A DNA stretch of 39,741 nucleotides from a virus. How positions within the stretch are numbered: the stretch's first letter is position 1; each line of letters starts with the position of its first letter. Shown here piece by piece: positions 30,314-38,665 of the stretch. The position numbers and the translations under genes were made by a program. The notes under the pieces are model-generated. The model had not been told where the DNA came from, did not search any database, and saw nothing but the letters and a program-made list of their open reading frames with translations. Location of the stretch: positions 1 through 39,741 of the IMG/VR virus record IMGVR_UViG_3300036781_000822. The stretch is one strand, 5' to 3'.

Positions 30314-31024
30314 CTATGTCCCGGCGACCGGCGGTCCTGATTGAGCAGCACCGGCCTGAATGCCAGAGTGATGGTGCGTCTGGATGTTGATCGCGTCGGC
30401 GCCGCCAAAGCCTCCAATCGTCGAACCAGTCACCCGCAAATTACCGTCGATCGTGAAAGTTGCGCCGCCCATGTTGAAGGTCACCGGCTGCCCGGCCGTG
30501 TTGACGGTGATCGCACCAGAAGTCACGGAGAACGTCTGGCTGCCGAGGTCGATCGTCAGTCCGGTCGGTGTGAGTGTTATCGTGCAGGTCTGATCGGCAT
30601 CCTGGAGCACGACACCGTTTGGCCCGTAGATGACCACTGCGTTGCTGTCGACGCTGCGCCATCCGGTATTCCCGCACGGCATGAAGGCGAGCGTTGAGAG
30701 GTTGGGCTGCTGCGAGAAGTCGGCCGTCCCAGAGCCAAGGCCTGACATCTGGCCAAGGTAGGCATCGGCGCTGATAGCGAATCCCTTGTCTCCAGCCTGG
30801 ATTGGGTAACGGACATATTCAGGCCCGAATAGGGGCATCTTGACTTGCGGCAGGGAGAGCGGGTCCGCATTGATCTCGAACTTGACCGTGATCATCGCCC
30901 CGTCGACGGAGACGACCGAGCACGGTAGGCACTTGCCTATTTGCTGCACGCGGCTTTCGGAGGCGCGCGACATCGCCTGGTTGAGCGATAGGACAAGAGG
31001 GACCTTCTGGGAATTGGACGGCAT
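30314..31024 (-). CDS. Baseplate spike protein (gpV / Gp138-like)
   Basis: A 236-residue protein. The N-terminal OB-fold-like part (CSVVSVDGAMITVKFEI, LPQVKMPLFGPEYVRYPI) matches Gp138/gpV proteins. The C-terminal beta-helix-like segment (TLTPTGLTIDLGSQTFSV, then THHHSGIQAG) ends with an HxH iron-binding tip as in membrane-piercing spikes. It lies next to the hub gene, the usual order. It would form the central needle that punctures the outer membrane. Confidence 0.82.
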   Translation of the reverse strand: MPSNSQKVPLVLSLNQAMSRASESRVQQIGKCLPCSVVSVDGAMITVKFEINADPLSLPQVKMPLFGPEYVRYPIQAGDKGFAISADAYLGQMSGLGSGTADFSQQPNLSTLAFMPCGNTGWRSVDSNAVVIYGPNGVVLQDADQTCTITLTPTGLTIDLGSQTFSVTSGAITVNTAGQPVTFNMGGATFTIDGNLRVTGSTIGGFGGADAINIQTHHHSGIQAGAAQSGPPVAGT

Positions 31025-32080
31025 CTATTTGGTCTGCAACAGCTGTAGCGTGGTGTTCCACGCCATTGCATCCGGTTGCCGATAGTTGCCCCAGTGATGG
31101 ATGCTCTGAACCTGGAACTCGCCCTGCGCGATGCCGAGCGTGTCGCGATCCCTGCTAGGAATAGTGCCTGGCATGGCAGCGGCGGTGGTCTGAATGGTCG
31201 CGCCTTGCGGAAACTTCACCTTATCGAACAGCTGGAGGTCGCCGCGCATCACGAGCTTGCACGTTAATTGGAACGGCGCAAACCATGTTACCTGGCCGAT
31301 CATGTCCTGGAACCGGATCTGCTTGATGTTGCCGCTGTCTTCCTGAACGCTGGTGTCTTTTATCGACACCGTTTGTCCGTCAGTCGCGATATAGACTCCA
31401 TCGTCGTTTGTGCCACGCTGGCCGGCGGTCATATGCTGGACCAGCTGGGCGAACTCGGTCAGAGTGAAATAGTAACCGCTTATATCGTCCCGCGCCGTGC
31501 GGTCATCCGATACGCTGAAGTTCTGCTTTAGCTTTGCGAGCGGCGGAACCGTCTTGATAGTCTGATCGATCGCGTCCTGGAGCGTCTGGCCCTTCTTCCA
31601 CGTGAAAGTATAAGGTTGCCGCTGATTGGCCTCGGGTGTTCCCGTAAGGCCGCCTGATCCGATGACCAAGTCCAACGTCATGTCGGTGCCTAGCCAATTG
31701 CCGAACGCCTGCCAGATGCCGCCCTTTACGACTAGGCCTTGCTGTGACGGGTCAGCTAGTGGCAGGCCCTTGGCCATACCAACGCTCACAGCAATGTTCT
31801 GATTGTTGAAGTCTTTGCTGAAGATGTCCTTCAGCCCGAGTCCGTAGATCCGCACATAGGACCGCGTATCACCGATATGTTCTGCCTGCTGGGTGACATC
31901 GATCTCGACATTGAGTGCCGCCGGATTCGTGGTGCCATCCGCTAGCAGCGATGTAATGACACCCGGCTCCAGCTGCTGTCCTGCTGGCCCCAAACCTATC
32001 GGCAGCATGTTGCCGAAGGAACTGAACTGAACCGGATTGCCGTCAGTATCCGTGACCTCGATCCGATAGTATCGGCTCAT
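31025..32080 (-). CDS. Baseplate hub protein (gpD-like)
   Basis: A 351-residue protein (MSRYYRIEVTDTDGNPVQFS onward). The segment GQTLQDAIDQTIKTVPPLAK, typical for hub proteins, and the C-terminal GEFQVQSIHHWGNYRQPDAM support a gpD / Mu gp44-type hub. It sits between plug and spike genes. ATGA overlap upstream and adjacency downstream indicate coupling. Confidence 0.75.
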   Translation of the reverse strand: MSRYYRIEVTDTDGNPVQFSSFGNMLPIGLGPAGQQLEPGVITSLLADGTTNPAALNVEIDVTQQAEHIGDTRSYVRIYGLGLKDIFSKDFNNQNIAVSVGMAKGLPLADPSQQGLVVKGGIWQAFGNWLGTDMTLDLVIGSGGLTGTPEANQRQPYTFTWKKGQTLQDAIDQTIKTVPPLAKLKQNFSVSDDRTARDDISGYYFTLTEFAQLVQHMTAGQRGTNDDGVYIATDGQTVSIKDTSVQEDSGNIKQIRFQDMIGQVTWFAPFQLTCKLVMRGDLQLFDKVKFPQGATIQTTAAAMPGTIPSRDRDTLGIAQGEFQVQSIHHWGNYRQPDAMAWNTTLQLLQTK

Positions 32081-32349
32081 GGACTAATCTCGAACGTCTT
32101 ACCAAGTTCCCGGAACACCATTGTTGACGTGAGGAAGTAGCCGGCCAGCAGGTTGATATCACCATCCTGCGGCGACGAGATGAGCGGCTGGCAGAAGACC
32201 AGTCCACCGTTGGTGGTCAAGCAGGTCAGATACCAGCGCTGGCCGAAGACGTTCCACCGCACCAGCATCTGGTAGGATGTGCCATCGAGCGTAGCCGAGA
32301 AGCTGAAACCTTGACCTGGGGGGGGAGAGAACGGGATGTAGGTCGTCAC
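32077..32349 (-). CDS. Baseplate plug-like protein (DUF6983 pattern)
   Basis: A 90-residue protein with GTG start at 32349 in a GTGA junction; longer readings in this frame belong to the upstream gene. The pattern FSATLDGTSYQMLVRWNVFGQRWYL is split across two strands and is followed by GDINLLAGYF, as in the small baseplate plug proteins of cyanophage Pam3 type. It would close the tube at the hub. Confidence 0.65.
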   Translation of the reverse strand: MTTYIPFSPPPGQGFSFSATLDGTSYQMLVRWNVFGQRWYLTCLTTNGGLVFCQPLISSPQDGDINLLAGYFLTSTMVFRELGKTFEISP

Positions 32350-33107
32350 GGACTGGCGCCAGCGAACGGTCCCAGCGCCCCAAGTGGGCCGCCGAGGGCA
32401 TCGGTCGGAGAAACCACACCGAAGCCTGAGACGGTGCCAGGAATACTGCCTCCGACCGCTGCGTTGGCGCCCGACCACGAATTGCCGGTAACCTGTCCGC
32501 CGTTTGTCAGTCTGCCCATCAGCCCCTTGGACGCGGCATTGGCGGCATCCAACGTGATCAGGGGCTGTTGGAAGTCCATCTGCCAAGTGTGCTGCGACTG
32601 CGCGCTCTCACCGCCCGAGATGTCCGTCATCCGCACCATGACGCAGTCGGTGTAGAAGTAGCTCGGCGTCAGGATCGAATACGTTCCGCCACTCTGATTG
32701 TGCTGGTCAAGTGCCTGCTTGATCAGCATCATGGTGGCGATCTTCGACGCATAACCGAGCCGGTTTCGCACCGGGCAGACCATTCGCATGCTGATATTAA
32801 GCGGCTGCTGAATGACGGCGTTCGCGGCAATCGCCTGATTGGCGAAGGGATATGTCGCGATCTGATAGTCGATCAGCGATGTCCCTGGCATCGGGATGAA
32901 GTGGGCGAAGAAGTCGTCAAGCGTGACACTCTCGGTGCCGGAGGCCAACGACAGAACGAAGTTGATCCCCAATCCTTCGGTGAAGAAGATCAGCGGAACG
33001 ACCTGACCGGGGAACTGGCCGATGATCGAGGAAGACGACCCCGTGAGATAGATGGGGGAGAGTTCGTATGCGAGCTTGAACGCCGTGCCGATCGGTGTAA
33101 CGGACAT
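32346..33107 (-). CDS. Conserved tail/baseplate protein
   Basis: A 253-residue protein (MSVTPIGTAFKLAYELSPIY onward) with LDDFFAHFIPMPGTSLIDYQ, then ATYPFANQAIAANAVIQQPL and SMRMVCPV, a pattern I recall from phage proteins that follow the tape measure. It may link tube to baseplate. C-terminal 60 residues are Gly/Ser-rich. Confidence 0.7.
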   Translation of the reverse strand: MSVTPIGTAFKLAYELSPIYLTGSSSSIIGQFPGQVVPLIFFTEGLGINFVLSLASGTESVTLDDFFAHFIPMPGTSLIDYQIATYPFANQAIAANAVIQQPLNISMRMVCPVRNRLGYASKIATMMLIKQALDQHNQSGGTYSILTPSYFYTDCVMVRMTDISGGESAQSQHTWQMDFQQPLITLDAANAASKGLMGRLTNGGQVTGNSWSGANAAVGGSIPGTVSGFGVVSPTDALGGPLGALGPFAGASP

Positions 33108-33108
33108 C

Positions 33109-35097
33109 TCAGGTCGCCAATAGGCGCGACTGTGTCACGAAGTTCCCGCCGGTCTCGTTCTGAATAGTCACACCGACAGATGGCGGCCGAGCCGGATGGA
33201 AGTCCCGTCTTGGCCCTGATGCGGGCGCCTGCGGTGGTGATCTCATTGGCTCGCCACCCGCCCCACTGCCCCCGAAATACATCTCGCGGAGCGCCTTCAT
33301 TAGCGGTTCGTTGGTCTCCCACGGTTGCAACCCGCGGTTCTGCAATAATGCCTGCGCTGCCTGTGTTTGCACGTCGTATGGGGCATCGATTGCGCGCGGG
33401 AACTGGTCCTCGGGAATGCCGGCTAGCTTTTTTGCCTCCCGCCACGTCGAGTCAATCATCTGATAATAGCCGCTGGCCGTGAAGCCTTTAGGATCATCGG
33501 CGTGCCGGTAGTTGAAGACGTTTCGCCCGCCCGATTCGTATTTCCGGACGAGTCCTAGAACCGAGTTATCGTTCGCCCCCATGATGGGTGTGCGGAAGGA
33601 CGCGTCGTGCACCATCCCCTGATAGGGATTGGCTGGCGGCGGCTTGTCCTCGTCGTTGCTCCTCTGGCCTAGCCGGAAACCAACGATCTCGACCGGCAGG
33701 GGGCGTGCGGCGAAGACTGGAACCCCGCCGCCCTCTGAACTCTGGGTGTAAGCGGACGGATGCAGGAGGGCAGACGGCGTCTTCCGCCGGAACAGTGGGT
33801 CATTCTTCAGCCGGTCAGGCAAAAGGTCAGGCAGTATCGGGTCCTGCTTCCCTTCGTCGGTGCCCTGGAACATCCGCCAGCGGCCATCCGCATCGCGCCC
33901 CCATCCGGTAACGGCCGGCGGCGTCCCTTTCTGCTCCTCCACCGAGGCCGGCGTATCGTTTGTCGTGCCCGTTACAGTGTTCTTCGCCGATCCGAAGAAG
34001 TTCTTGATGTAGGTGACGAACCCCTCCAGGGCCGTCACTGCCTCACCGACCTTGGTGGTGAACGCCGCAAAATCGGTCAGGAATTGCGTGTCCATGTATT
34101 TGGCAAAGCGCTCTATGGCATCGGCCATCGCCCTGACATTGTCTGGCTTCAGCGCGCTATCGATCAGCGATACGAGGACTTTGGTGATCGCCTCGGACAG
34201 ATCGCCCAGCGGCTTCGCCACTGCGGCGAGATCGACAACGAACGTCTTCTCGATCGTCGCGCCGGCCGCCTGCAACTTCTGCATGAAGTCCTGGAACGTC
34301 CGGAGCGTATTGTCCGGCACGTCCAGCCGCCCGCGTAGCTGGTTGGCTTCACCGATCTGCTGCGTCAGCTCCTGACCGGGCCGTCCGGTGAGTTGCCGCA
34401 TCTGCTCCAGGCTGAGCAGGCCGGTTCCGTGTATCGCTTCCCAGAATGACCCAGCGCTCCCCGGCTGCCGCCGCTCCTGGCCGATGAAGGCGTTGCGCGC
34501 GGCAGGAAGAAACTTCTGGAGCAGATCGAATGAGTCGTCACTCGCCTGCGGATTCATGCCCAAGGCGCTCATGGCCTTGAAGGCGTCGCTGGTCTTGTCC
34601 TGCGCCCCCGACTTCAGCGCTGACATAAGCTGCGACATATTGCCGAAGCGGCCGAGCGCAATGTTGGCGCCCTGTAATCCGCCAGCTGTGGTGCCGGCAC
34701 CCAGCGCCTGATTGCGAAGGTTCGAGGCGTCCTTGGCCAGCTTGTCGAAGCCGAAGGCGCCGCCGAGCGTGGCAAGCCCCGTCAACCCCGCCAGAATGCC
34801 CGAGATGGACATGAGCCGCTGGGCCATCTCGCGGATGTTGCGGACAACGTCGCGAGTATGGTCCCGCATGATGCCCCACTGGCGGGATAGCTTCTCCGCC
34901 CAGGGCAGCGCCTTCTCCTCGGGAGTCTCCTCCCCGCGCCCACCTGGGCGTGGCGACAATCTACCGGGGATGCCTCCACCGCCCCCCGGCTGAATGCTCA
35001 AACCGGTGGTCCGATACTTCTCCAGTTTGGCTATCAGTTGGTTGAGCGCTGTATCGTGGACGTTTATGTCAACGTCCAGCACCGACCGGAGCGCCAT
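33109..35097 (-). CDS. Tape measure protein with lysozyme-like C-terminal domain
   Basis: A 662-residue protein. A helical N-terminal region with a hydrophobic segment (LMSISGILAGLTGLATLGGA) is typical of tape measures. Residues about 507-596 form a transglycosylase/lysozyme-like domain with LVRKYESGG (E521 the likely catalytic Glu) and SGYYQMIDSTWREA. The tape measure sets tail length and is injected; the domain would open the peptidoglycan. It begins 1 base after the stop of the chaperone -1 frame. Confidence 0.9.
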   Translation of the reverse strand: MALRSVLDVDINVHDTALNQLIAKLEKYRTTGLSIQPGGGGGIPGRLSPRPGGRGEETPEEKALPWAEKLSRQWGIMRDHTRDVVRNIREMAQRLMSISGILAGLTGLATLGGAFGFDKLAKDASNLRNQALGAGTTAGGLQGANIALGRFGNMSQLMSALKSGAQDKTSDAFKAMSALGMNPQASDDSFDLLQKFLPAARNAFIGQERRQPGSAGSFWEAIHGTGLLSLEQMRQLTGRPGQELTQQIGEANQLRGRLDVPDNTLRTFQDFMQKLQAAGATIEKTFVVDLAAVAKPLGDLSEAITKVLVSLIDSALKPDNVRAMADAIERFAKYMDTQFLTDFAAFTTKVGEAVTALEGFVTYIKNFFGSAKNTVTGTTNDTPASVEEQKGTPPAVTGWGRDADGRWRMFQGTDEGKQDPILPDLLPDRLKNDPLFRRKTPSALLHPSAYTQSSEGGGVPVFAARPLPVEIVGFRLGQRSNDEDKPPPANPYQGMVHDASFRTPIMGANDNSVLGLVRKYESGGRNVFNYRHADDPKGFTASGYYQMIDSTWREAKKLAGIPEDQFPRAIDAPYDVQTQAAQALLQNRGLQPWETNEPLMKALREMYFGGSGAGGEPMRSPPQAPASGPRRDFHPARPPSVGVTIQNETGGNFVTQSRLLAT

Positions 35098-35098
35098 G

Positions 35099-35410
35099 CT
35101 ACATCCCCACCCTTGACGCTCGGATTACGTGCCTCTGCCGGAACTCTACTGGGGAATGCCAGGGGAAGAAGCTGTCATCGGCCCGCTCAGTAATGCAGTC
35201 GTGGAATCCGTCATTGCTGGCCCAGTCGAGGATTGTGGCGACGACGCTACCGGGGCTGTCGCGCCAGTATTGGCGGTCTCGGTCGAGATCGGCAAAGAAG
35301 CGGCGTATTCCGATAAGCTCGAGGATGATGTCTGCGCACCCCACAGTGCAACAAGGCCATCGATCAGGCCCTTCCGCTCCTTCCTCAGATTGAGCCGCCA
35401 GGCGAGCGTA
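35099..35410 (-). CDS. Tail assembly chaperone, -1 frame extension
   Basis: The frame from 35410 to 35099 (103 codons plus stop) is open only in the -1 frame of the upstream chaperone. It contains GCADIILELIGIRRFFADLD and then ATILDWASNDGFHDCI and DSFFPWHSPVEF, which look like the C-terminal half of split tail chaperones. With a -1 slip at the T8 tract the product would be 240 residues. An independent start at GTG 35344 is possible but has no clear ribosome site. The gene ends one base before the tape measure start. Confidence 0.7.
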   Translation of the reverse strand, partial: YARLAAQSEEGAEGPDRWPCCTVGCADIILELIGIRRFFADLDRDRQYWRDSPGSVVATILDWASNDGFHDCITERADDSFFPWHSPVEFRQRHVIRASRVGM

Positions 35411-35820
35411 AAAAAAACCAGCACGCCGTCGATCTCGTCGCCGTCCTCTTGGTCGATCAGCTCGGCCTTGAGCGCATCGTCATAGGGGATCATCTGCCAG
35501 CCGGTCGCATGGCCATTTGAGCCGGCGCCCGGCGCCACCACGTTGGCCAGCCGCCGGATCTCCGGCATTAGGCCACGCTGGACACCCATCGGCCCGTCCC
35601 AGACCCGCAAATCCTCCGACACCTTCTGCAAGCTCATGGCCGCGATACGGGGCCCGGCAAGATGTAGTCCCTCGCCATAGATCAGCGCGAAGGCCTTGGA
35701 CAGCGGCAGCCAGTAGCGTTGGAAGACCTCGCGCGAGATCGGCGCAGCGTGCACATAGACGGTCGTCCCGTCAGTGCGATCAACTGGAACAACGATGTTT
35801 AGGGATTCGTCGATCCTCAC
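35146..35820 (-). CDS. Tail assembly chaperone, 0-frame product
   Basis: A 224-residue protein from GTG 35820, in a GTGA junction; the longer in-frame reading to 35901 has no good start. Sequence VRIDESLNIVVPVDRTD, then YVHAAPISREVFQRYWLPLS and LEYAASLPIST-like end is typical for the first chaperone of tail operons, which coats the tape measure. Location between tube and tape measure supports it. The end overlaps the -1 frame, as in the G/GT pair of lambda. Confidence 0.8.
   Translation of the reverse strand: MRIDESLNIVVPVDRTDGTTVYVHAAPISREVFQRYWLPLSKAFALIYGEGLHLAGPRIAAMSLQKVSEDLRVWDGPMGVQRGLMPEIRRLANVVAPGAGSNGHATGWQMIPYDDALKAELIDQEDGDEIDGVLVFFTLAWRLNLRKERKGLIDGLVALWGAQTSSSSLSEYAASLPISTETANTGATAPVASSPQSSTGPAMTDSTTALLSGPMTASSPGIPQ
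35410..35417 (-). promoter_or_regulatory. Candidate -1 frameshift site (eight-T tract)
   Basis: On the coding strand GGT TTT TTT TAC presents eight consecutive T, read in frame as G-TT TTT TTT with codons Val-Phe-Phe. A slip of one base back keeps Phe pairing. The -1 frame is open from here to 35099; the +1 frame stops after nine codons. This is the expected place and direction for the tail chaperone frameshift. Confidence 0.75.
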
Positions 35821-36041
35821 CCTTGCACAATCTCCCTTGTCGCTTGGCCGAATAGGTCCACTACGGCCTCGCGGGTTATCTGCTGGTCGACCGACTTCCA
35901 ATGACCCGGCGCATAGGACGCCAGCACGTTGCCACCCGGAGCGTCGCGGAAGACCAGCGCACCATACTCAATGCCGACATGCTGCGCCTCGATCACACGC
36001 TCCCATGGCGCATCATCGATCTTAGTGGCCCACTGCGGCAT
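35817..36041 (-). CDS. Small tail-operon hypothetical protein
   Basis: A 74-residue protein (MPQWATKIDDAPWERVIEAQ onward) with a beta-rich middle (YGALVFRDAPGGNVLASYAP) and helical end. It sits between tube and tail chaperone and overlaps the latter as GTGA. No family recognised. Confidence 0.7.
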   Translation of the reverse strand: MPQWATKIDDAPWERVIEAQHVGIEYGALVFRDAPGGNVLASYAPGHWKSVDQQITREAVVDLFGQATREIVQG

Positions 36042-36044
36042 TGC

Positions 36045-36491
36045 TCAATCCCAGAGCGAGCTATTCGTCAAGTAGTAAGCGCGTATTCGCACCGAAAAGT
36101 CCGCATCGTCGCCCGCGAAGCTCATCTCGTTCACTGCCTGGATTGCGGCGTTGGTGATGTTGTAGGCCGCAAGCCCGCCGCCTGGTGCCACGTCCGGCCG
36201 GATCACACCATCACCGATCAGTGCGTTGCTCTCCATCTGCGCCTTGTAGAGCGAGCAAAGCTGCTGCGTGCGCAGCATGTGGATCGTGCACGTGACCATC
36301 ATATACGGCTCTGGTGACGCGACCGCACCGGTCATCGTGTTGATGAACAGTGTGCTCTCGCCATCGAGCGCAAGGCTGATGCCGCGCCGGCCAAGGAACG
36401 CCGCAGTTATGTTCAGCGACGCGTTGCTTGGCCATACGATCGAAGCGCGAAGCCTGTTGAGGCTTCCCTGAGCGATAAGCGGATTGGGAAT
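36045..36491 (-). CDS. Tail tube protein with ATT start
   Basis: A 148-residue protein. Its N terminus NPLIAQGSLNRLRASI, followed by LNITAAFLGRRGISLALDGE and GAVASPEPYMMV, is the standard start of myophage tail tube proteins, yet the only in-frame codon at that point is ATT (36491-36489), five bases after a perfect AGGAGG. TAG lies seven codons upstream in the frame and no ATG, GTG or TTG lies between. The first ATG, at 36335, would remove the conserved first third. It follows the sheath gene, the normal order. Tube subunits stack as hexameric rings inside the sheath. Confidence 0.85.
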   Translation of the reverse strand: MPNPLIAQGSLNRLRASIVWPSNASLNITAAFLGRRGISLALDGESTLFINTMTGAVASPEPYMMVTCTIHMLRTQQLCSLYKAQMESNALIGDGVIRPDVAPGGGLAAYNITNAAIQAVNEMSFAGDDADFSVRIRAYYLTNSSLWD

Positions 36492-36502
36492 TGTAGCCTC
36501 CT
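36489..36502 (-). promoter_or_regulatory. Ribosome binding site that defines an ATT start
   Basis: AGGAGG at 36502-36497, spacing of five bases (CTACA), then ATT at 36491-36489. The perfect Shine-Dalgarno match at optimal distance, plus conserved protein sequence directly after ATT, argues for initiation on ATT. Confidence 0.75.
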
Positions 36503-36523
36503 GTGACTAGGCGCGTAACGCTG

Positions 36524-37909
36524 CTAGAACGTTATGAAATCACTGACCACGACGTTAAGGACGATGGCGGTAAACCCACGCTGCGGGATGTAAACGATCG
36601 TCAATCCGGCATAACGTCCCGTCTTGTAGTCAGTGGGATTTGCGCTCGCATATGCGACGAACGGAATGGCGTTGACCACGGCCTGTGCGGTGAATGCGTT
36701 CTGGTCCAACGCCTGTTGGAAGTCGTTGGCGTTCATCTCGACGCCCAGCACCGACCCGACCGCGAGGCCGAACGTAATCTCGTTCGTCATCAGTTGCGTG
36801 AGACGCGCCTGTAGCCGGTTCACGCCGTTCTGGTCGTAATAGAGCGGATTGACCCGGTTGTTCGCGCCGTTGATGATCTCGTTGGCCAGCACGATATGCG
36901 CGTTGATCTGCGTGTAGTCGACCGAATACCAGTAAGTGAAGTCACGCCCGTCCTGGGTCACGCCCCACAGGATTATCGTGTTGGACAGGCCACCTTCGGC
37001 GCCTGTCCCGATGATGTTCGTGTTGCTGGCCCTGAGCGTGGTCAGCAGCGCACCATTCCCGACCGTCGGATAGGGAGTGACGCCGAACACATCCTGGAAG
37101 CGGAAGGTCGAGACACGGTTCAATGGTCCCGGCCGATAGGACAGTGACTGGTAAAGCGCGCCAGCGAGCGAGAATTCCAGCGCCGGAATACCGGGCGCCT
37201 CGATCAGCGCCACGACGCATTTCATCACGTCAGTGTACGACGTATAGGTGCCCGTTGTGGTCGTGACCCAGAAATAGGTCATCGCAGTCGGCGCCTCGAA
37301 TGAGGCAAGCATGGTCAGGAAGTTGGCATTATTGTCCCAGGCCCGCGGGACCAGGAACGAGTATATCGTCTGCGGATTGTTATTGATCCATGCCGTGAGC
37401 GCTGTCACGCCATCGTCTGCGCCGCCCAGGCCAAGCTCCAGCACGTAGATCGACTGCATCGTGCCCTGCGCGAAATACGTCGTGGCCATCGCCGTCAGTT
37501 CGTTGACTGAAGCGCCCTGATAGGTTCCGGGCACCGTCTCGCTGCCGGGATTGACCGCAAGCGCATATGTGAAGGTCGACGCGCCAGTGATGGTGCAGAG
37601 GAACGTGCCGTTGTAGCCACTCGGGGACGCGCCCGCGATGGTGAGCATCAGTGTATCAGACGTGGTCAGCCCGTGCGGCGATGACGTCGTAACGGTAGCC
37701 ACGCTTGATAGCCACGCAATGGTCGAGATGGTCTTGGCCAGCGTGTTCGGCTGTATCGCTGTGAGGTCGCTGAACTGGGTCAGCAGCGTCAGGCTGTTGG
37801 CCGCCGCGTTGGTGCCACCCTGGCTGATCAGCGCGCCGGTCTGTTGCAGAAGCGACGGAGCCGGGGCTTGCAAAAGTGAAACGTTCACGGTCACGATGGC
37901 AGGGCACAT
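36524..37909 (-). CDS. Tail sheath protein
   Basis: A 461-residue contractile sheath-type protein. C-terminal VLANEIINGANNRVNPLYYD, RLQARLTQLMTNEITFGLAV and the final beta part match sheath domains; the middle has ILWGVTQDGRDFTYWYSVDY. Residues about 60-125 are an inserted beta domain (VATVTTSSPHGLTTSD, STFTYALAVNPGSE). The order sheath, tube, chaperone, tape measure defines a myovirus tail. AAGGAA before ATG 37909 lies inside the end of the homing endonuclease gene. Confidence 0.88.
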   Translation of the reverse strand: MCPAIVTVNVSLLQAPAPSLLQQTGALISQGGTNAAANSLTLLTQFSDLTAIQPNTLAKTISTIAWLSSVATVTTSSPHGLTTSDTLMLTIAGASPSGYNGTFLCTITGASTFTYALAVNPGSETVPGTYQGASVNELTAMATTYFAQGTMQSIYVLELGLGGADDGVTALTAWINNNPQTIYSFLVPRAWDNNANFLTMLASFEAPTAMTYFWVTTTTGTYTSYTDVMKCVVALIEAPGIPALEFSLAGALYQSLSYRPGPLNRVSTFRFQDVFGVTPYPTVGNGALLTTLRASNTNIIGTGAEGGLSNTIILWGVTQDGRDFTYWYSVDYTQINAHIVLANEIINGANNRVNPLYYDQNGVNRLQARLTQLMTNEITFGLAVGSVLGVEMNANDFQQALDQNAFTAQAVVNAIPFVAYASANPTDYKTGRYAGLTIVYIPQRGFTAIVLNVVVSDFITF

Positions 37910-37912
37910 GGG

Positions 37913-38587
37913 CTATATTCCTTCCAAGTCCCCCTGACCGGGAACATTGCGGTAGAAAGCGCGCCGCGCGATTGACAAATTTCTACGATGCCCAACAGAC
38001 TTAGGCTTGCCAGTCATTGCCTTAGATAGACTAGCGCACCATTCGGCATTACGTGGGCCTTGCTTAACACCAGACTTGGCCACCGATATCTTCCGCTTTG
38101 TTTCCTCGGTATGCGGCTTTGTATGTGTCGGATGTCCCTTACGCTTGGCAGATATTATCTCTATTACCTCGGGCGGATGCGTCCTGTCCTTCATCCACGA
38201 TGTATGGCCAGCACCCCGGTTGGTATTGCCTTGCATCCATATGGACCGCCGCTGCCTCAACTCTATTGACTGCTCGTAGCCCGCGTGACCCTCGCCGCCA
38301 TCCGTGAAGTTGACCAAAGGGCCGCCATGCCGCTGGCGACCGATAGCTTTGATGAGAGTTACTTCGGTCTCTAAGGCCTGTATATCCGTCAGCCCTTCGC
38401 GCACCTTGACTATAGGAAGCACACCCCCGGCAGCCGCGTAGATAGCCCCAAGATGCCGATTGGTGTTCTTCGTCTTAAGCGCATGAACTACCCAGCGATT
38501 GCGCCGTCCCTTGCCCACATAGCAAGGGGTCCCGTCGGGGCGGAAGATCACATAGACATAGAAATCGTGTAGTGTGGCCCTAGCCAT
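37913..38587 (-). CDS. GIY-YIG homing endonuclease with NUMOD3 motifs
   Basis: A 224-residue protein. The GIY-YIG domain has YVYVIFRPDG at 10-19 and CYVGKGRR at 22-29 with the catalytic arginine there, and E73 in ALETEVTLIK. C-terminal NUMOD3-like DNA-binding motifs are around 117-131 (GNTNRGAGHTSW) and 147-173 (KRKGHPTHTKPHTEETKRK). Free-standing phage homing endonucleases cut intron- or endonuclease-less relatives and spread by repair. It stands directly upstream of sheath and its 3' end supplies the sheath ribosome site. Confidence 0.88.
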   Translation of the reverse strand: MARATLHDFYVYVIFRPDGTPCYVGKGRRNRWVVHALKTKNTNRHLGAIYAAAGGVLPIVKVREGLTDIQALETEVTLIKAIGRQRHGGPLVNFTDGGEGHAGYEQSIELRQRRSIWMQGNTNRGAGHTSWMKDRTHPPEVIEIISAKRKGHPTHTKPHTEETKRKISVAKSGVKQGPRNAEWCASLSKAMTGKPKSVGHRRNLSIARRAFYRNVPGQGDLEGI

Positions 38588-38665
38588 CGCACCTGTGTCC
38601 TCAGGTTCGTGGTCAGAAGGTCCGCTGCTGGTGACACAGCGCGGGCCTTCGCTACGTTATAGCGT

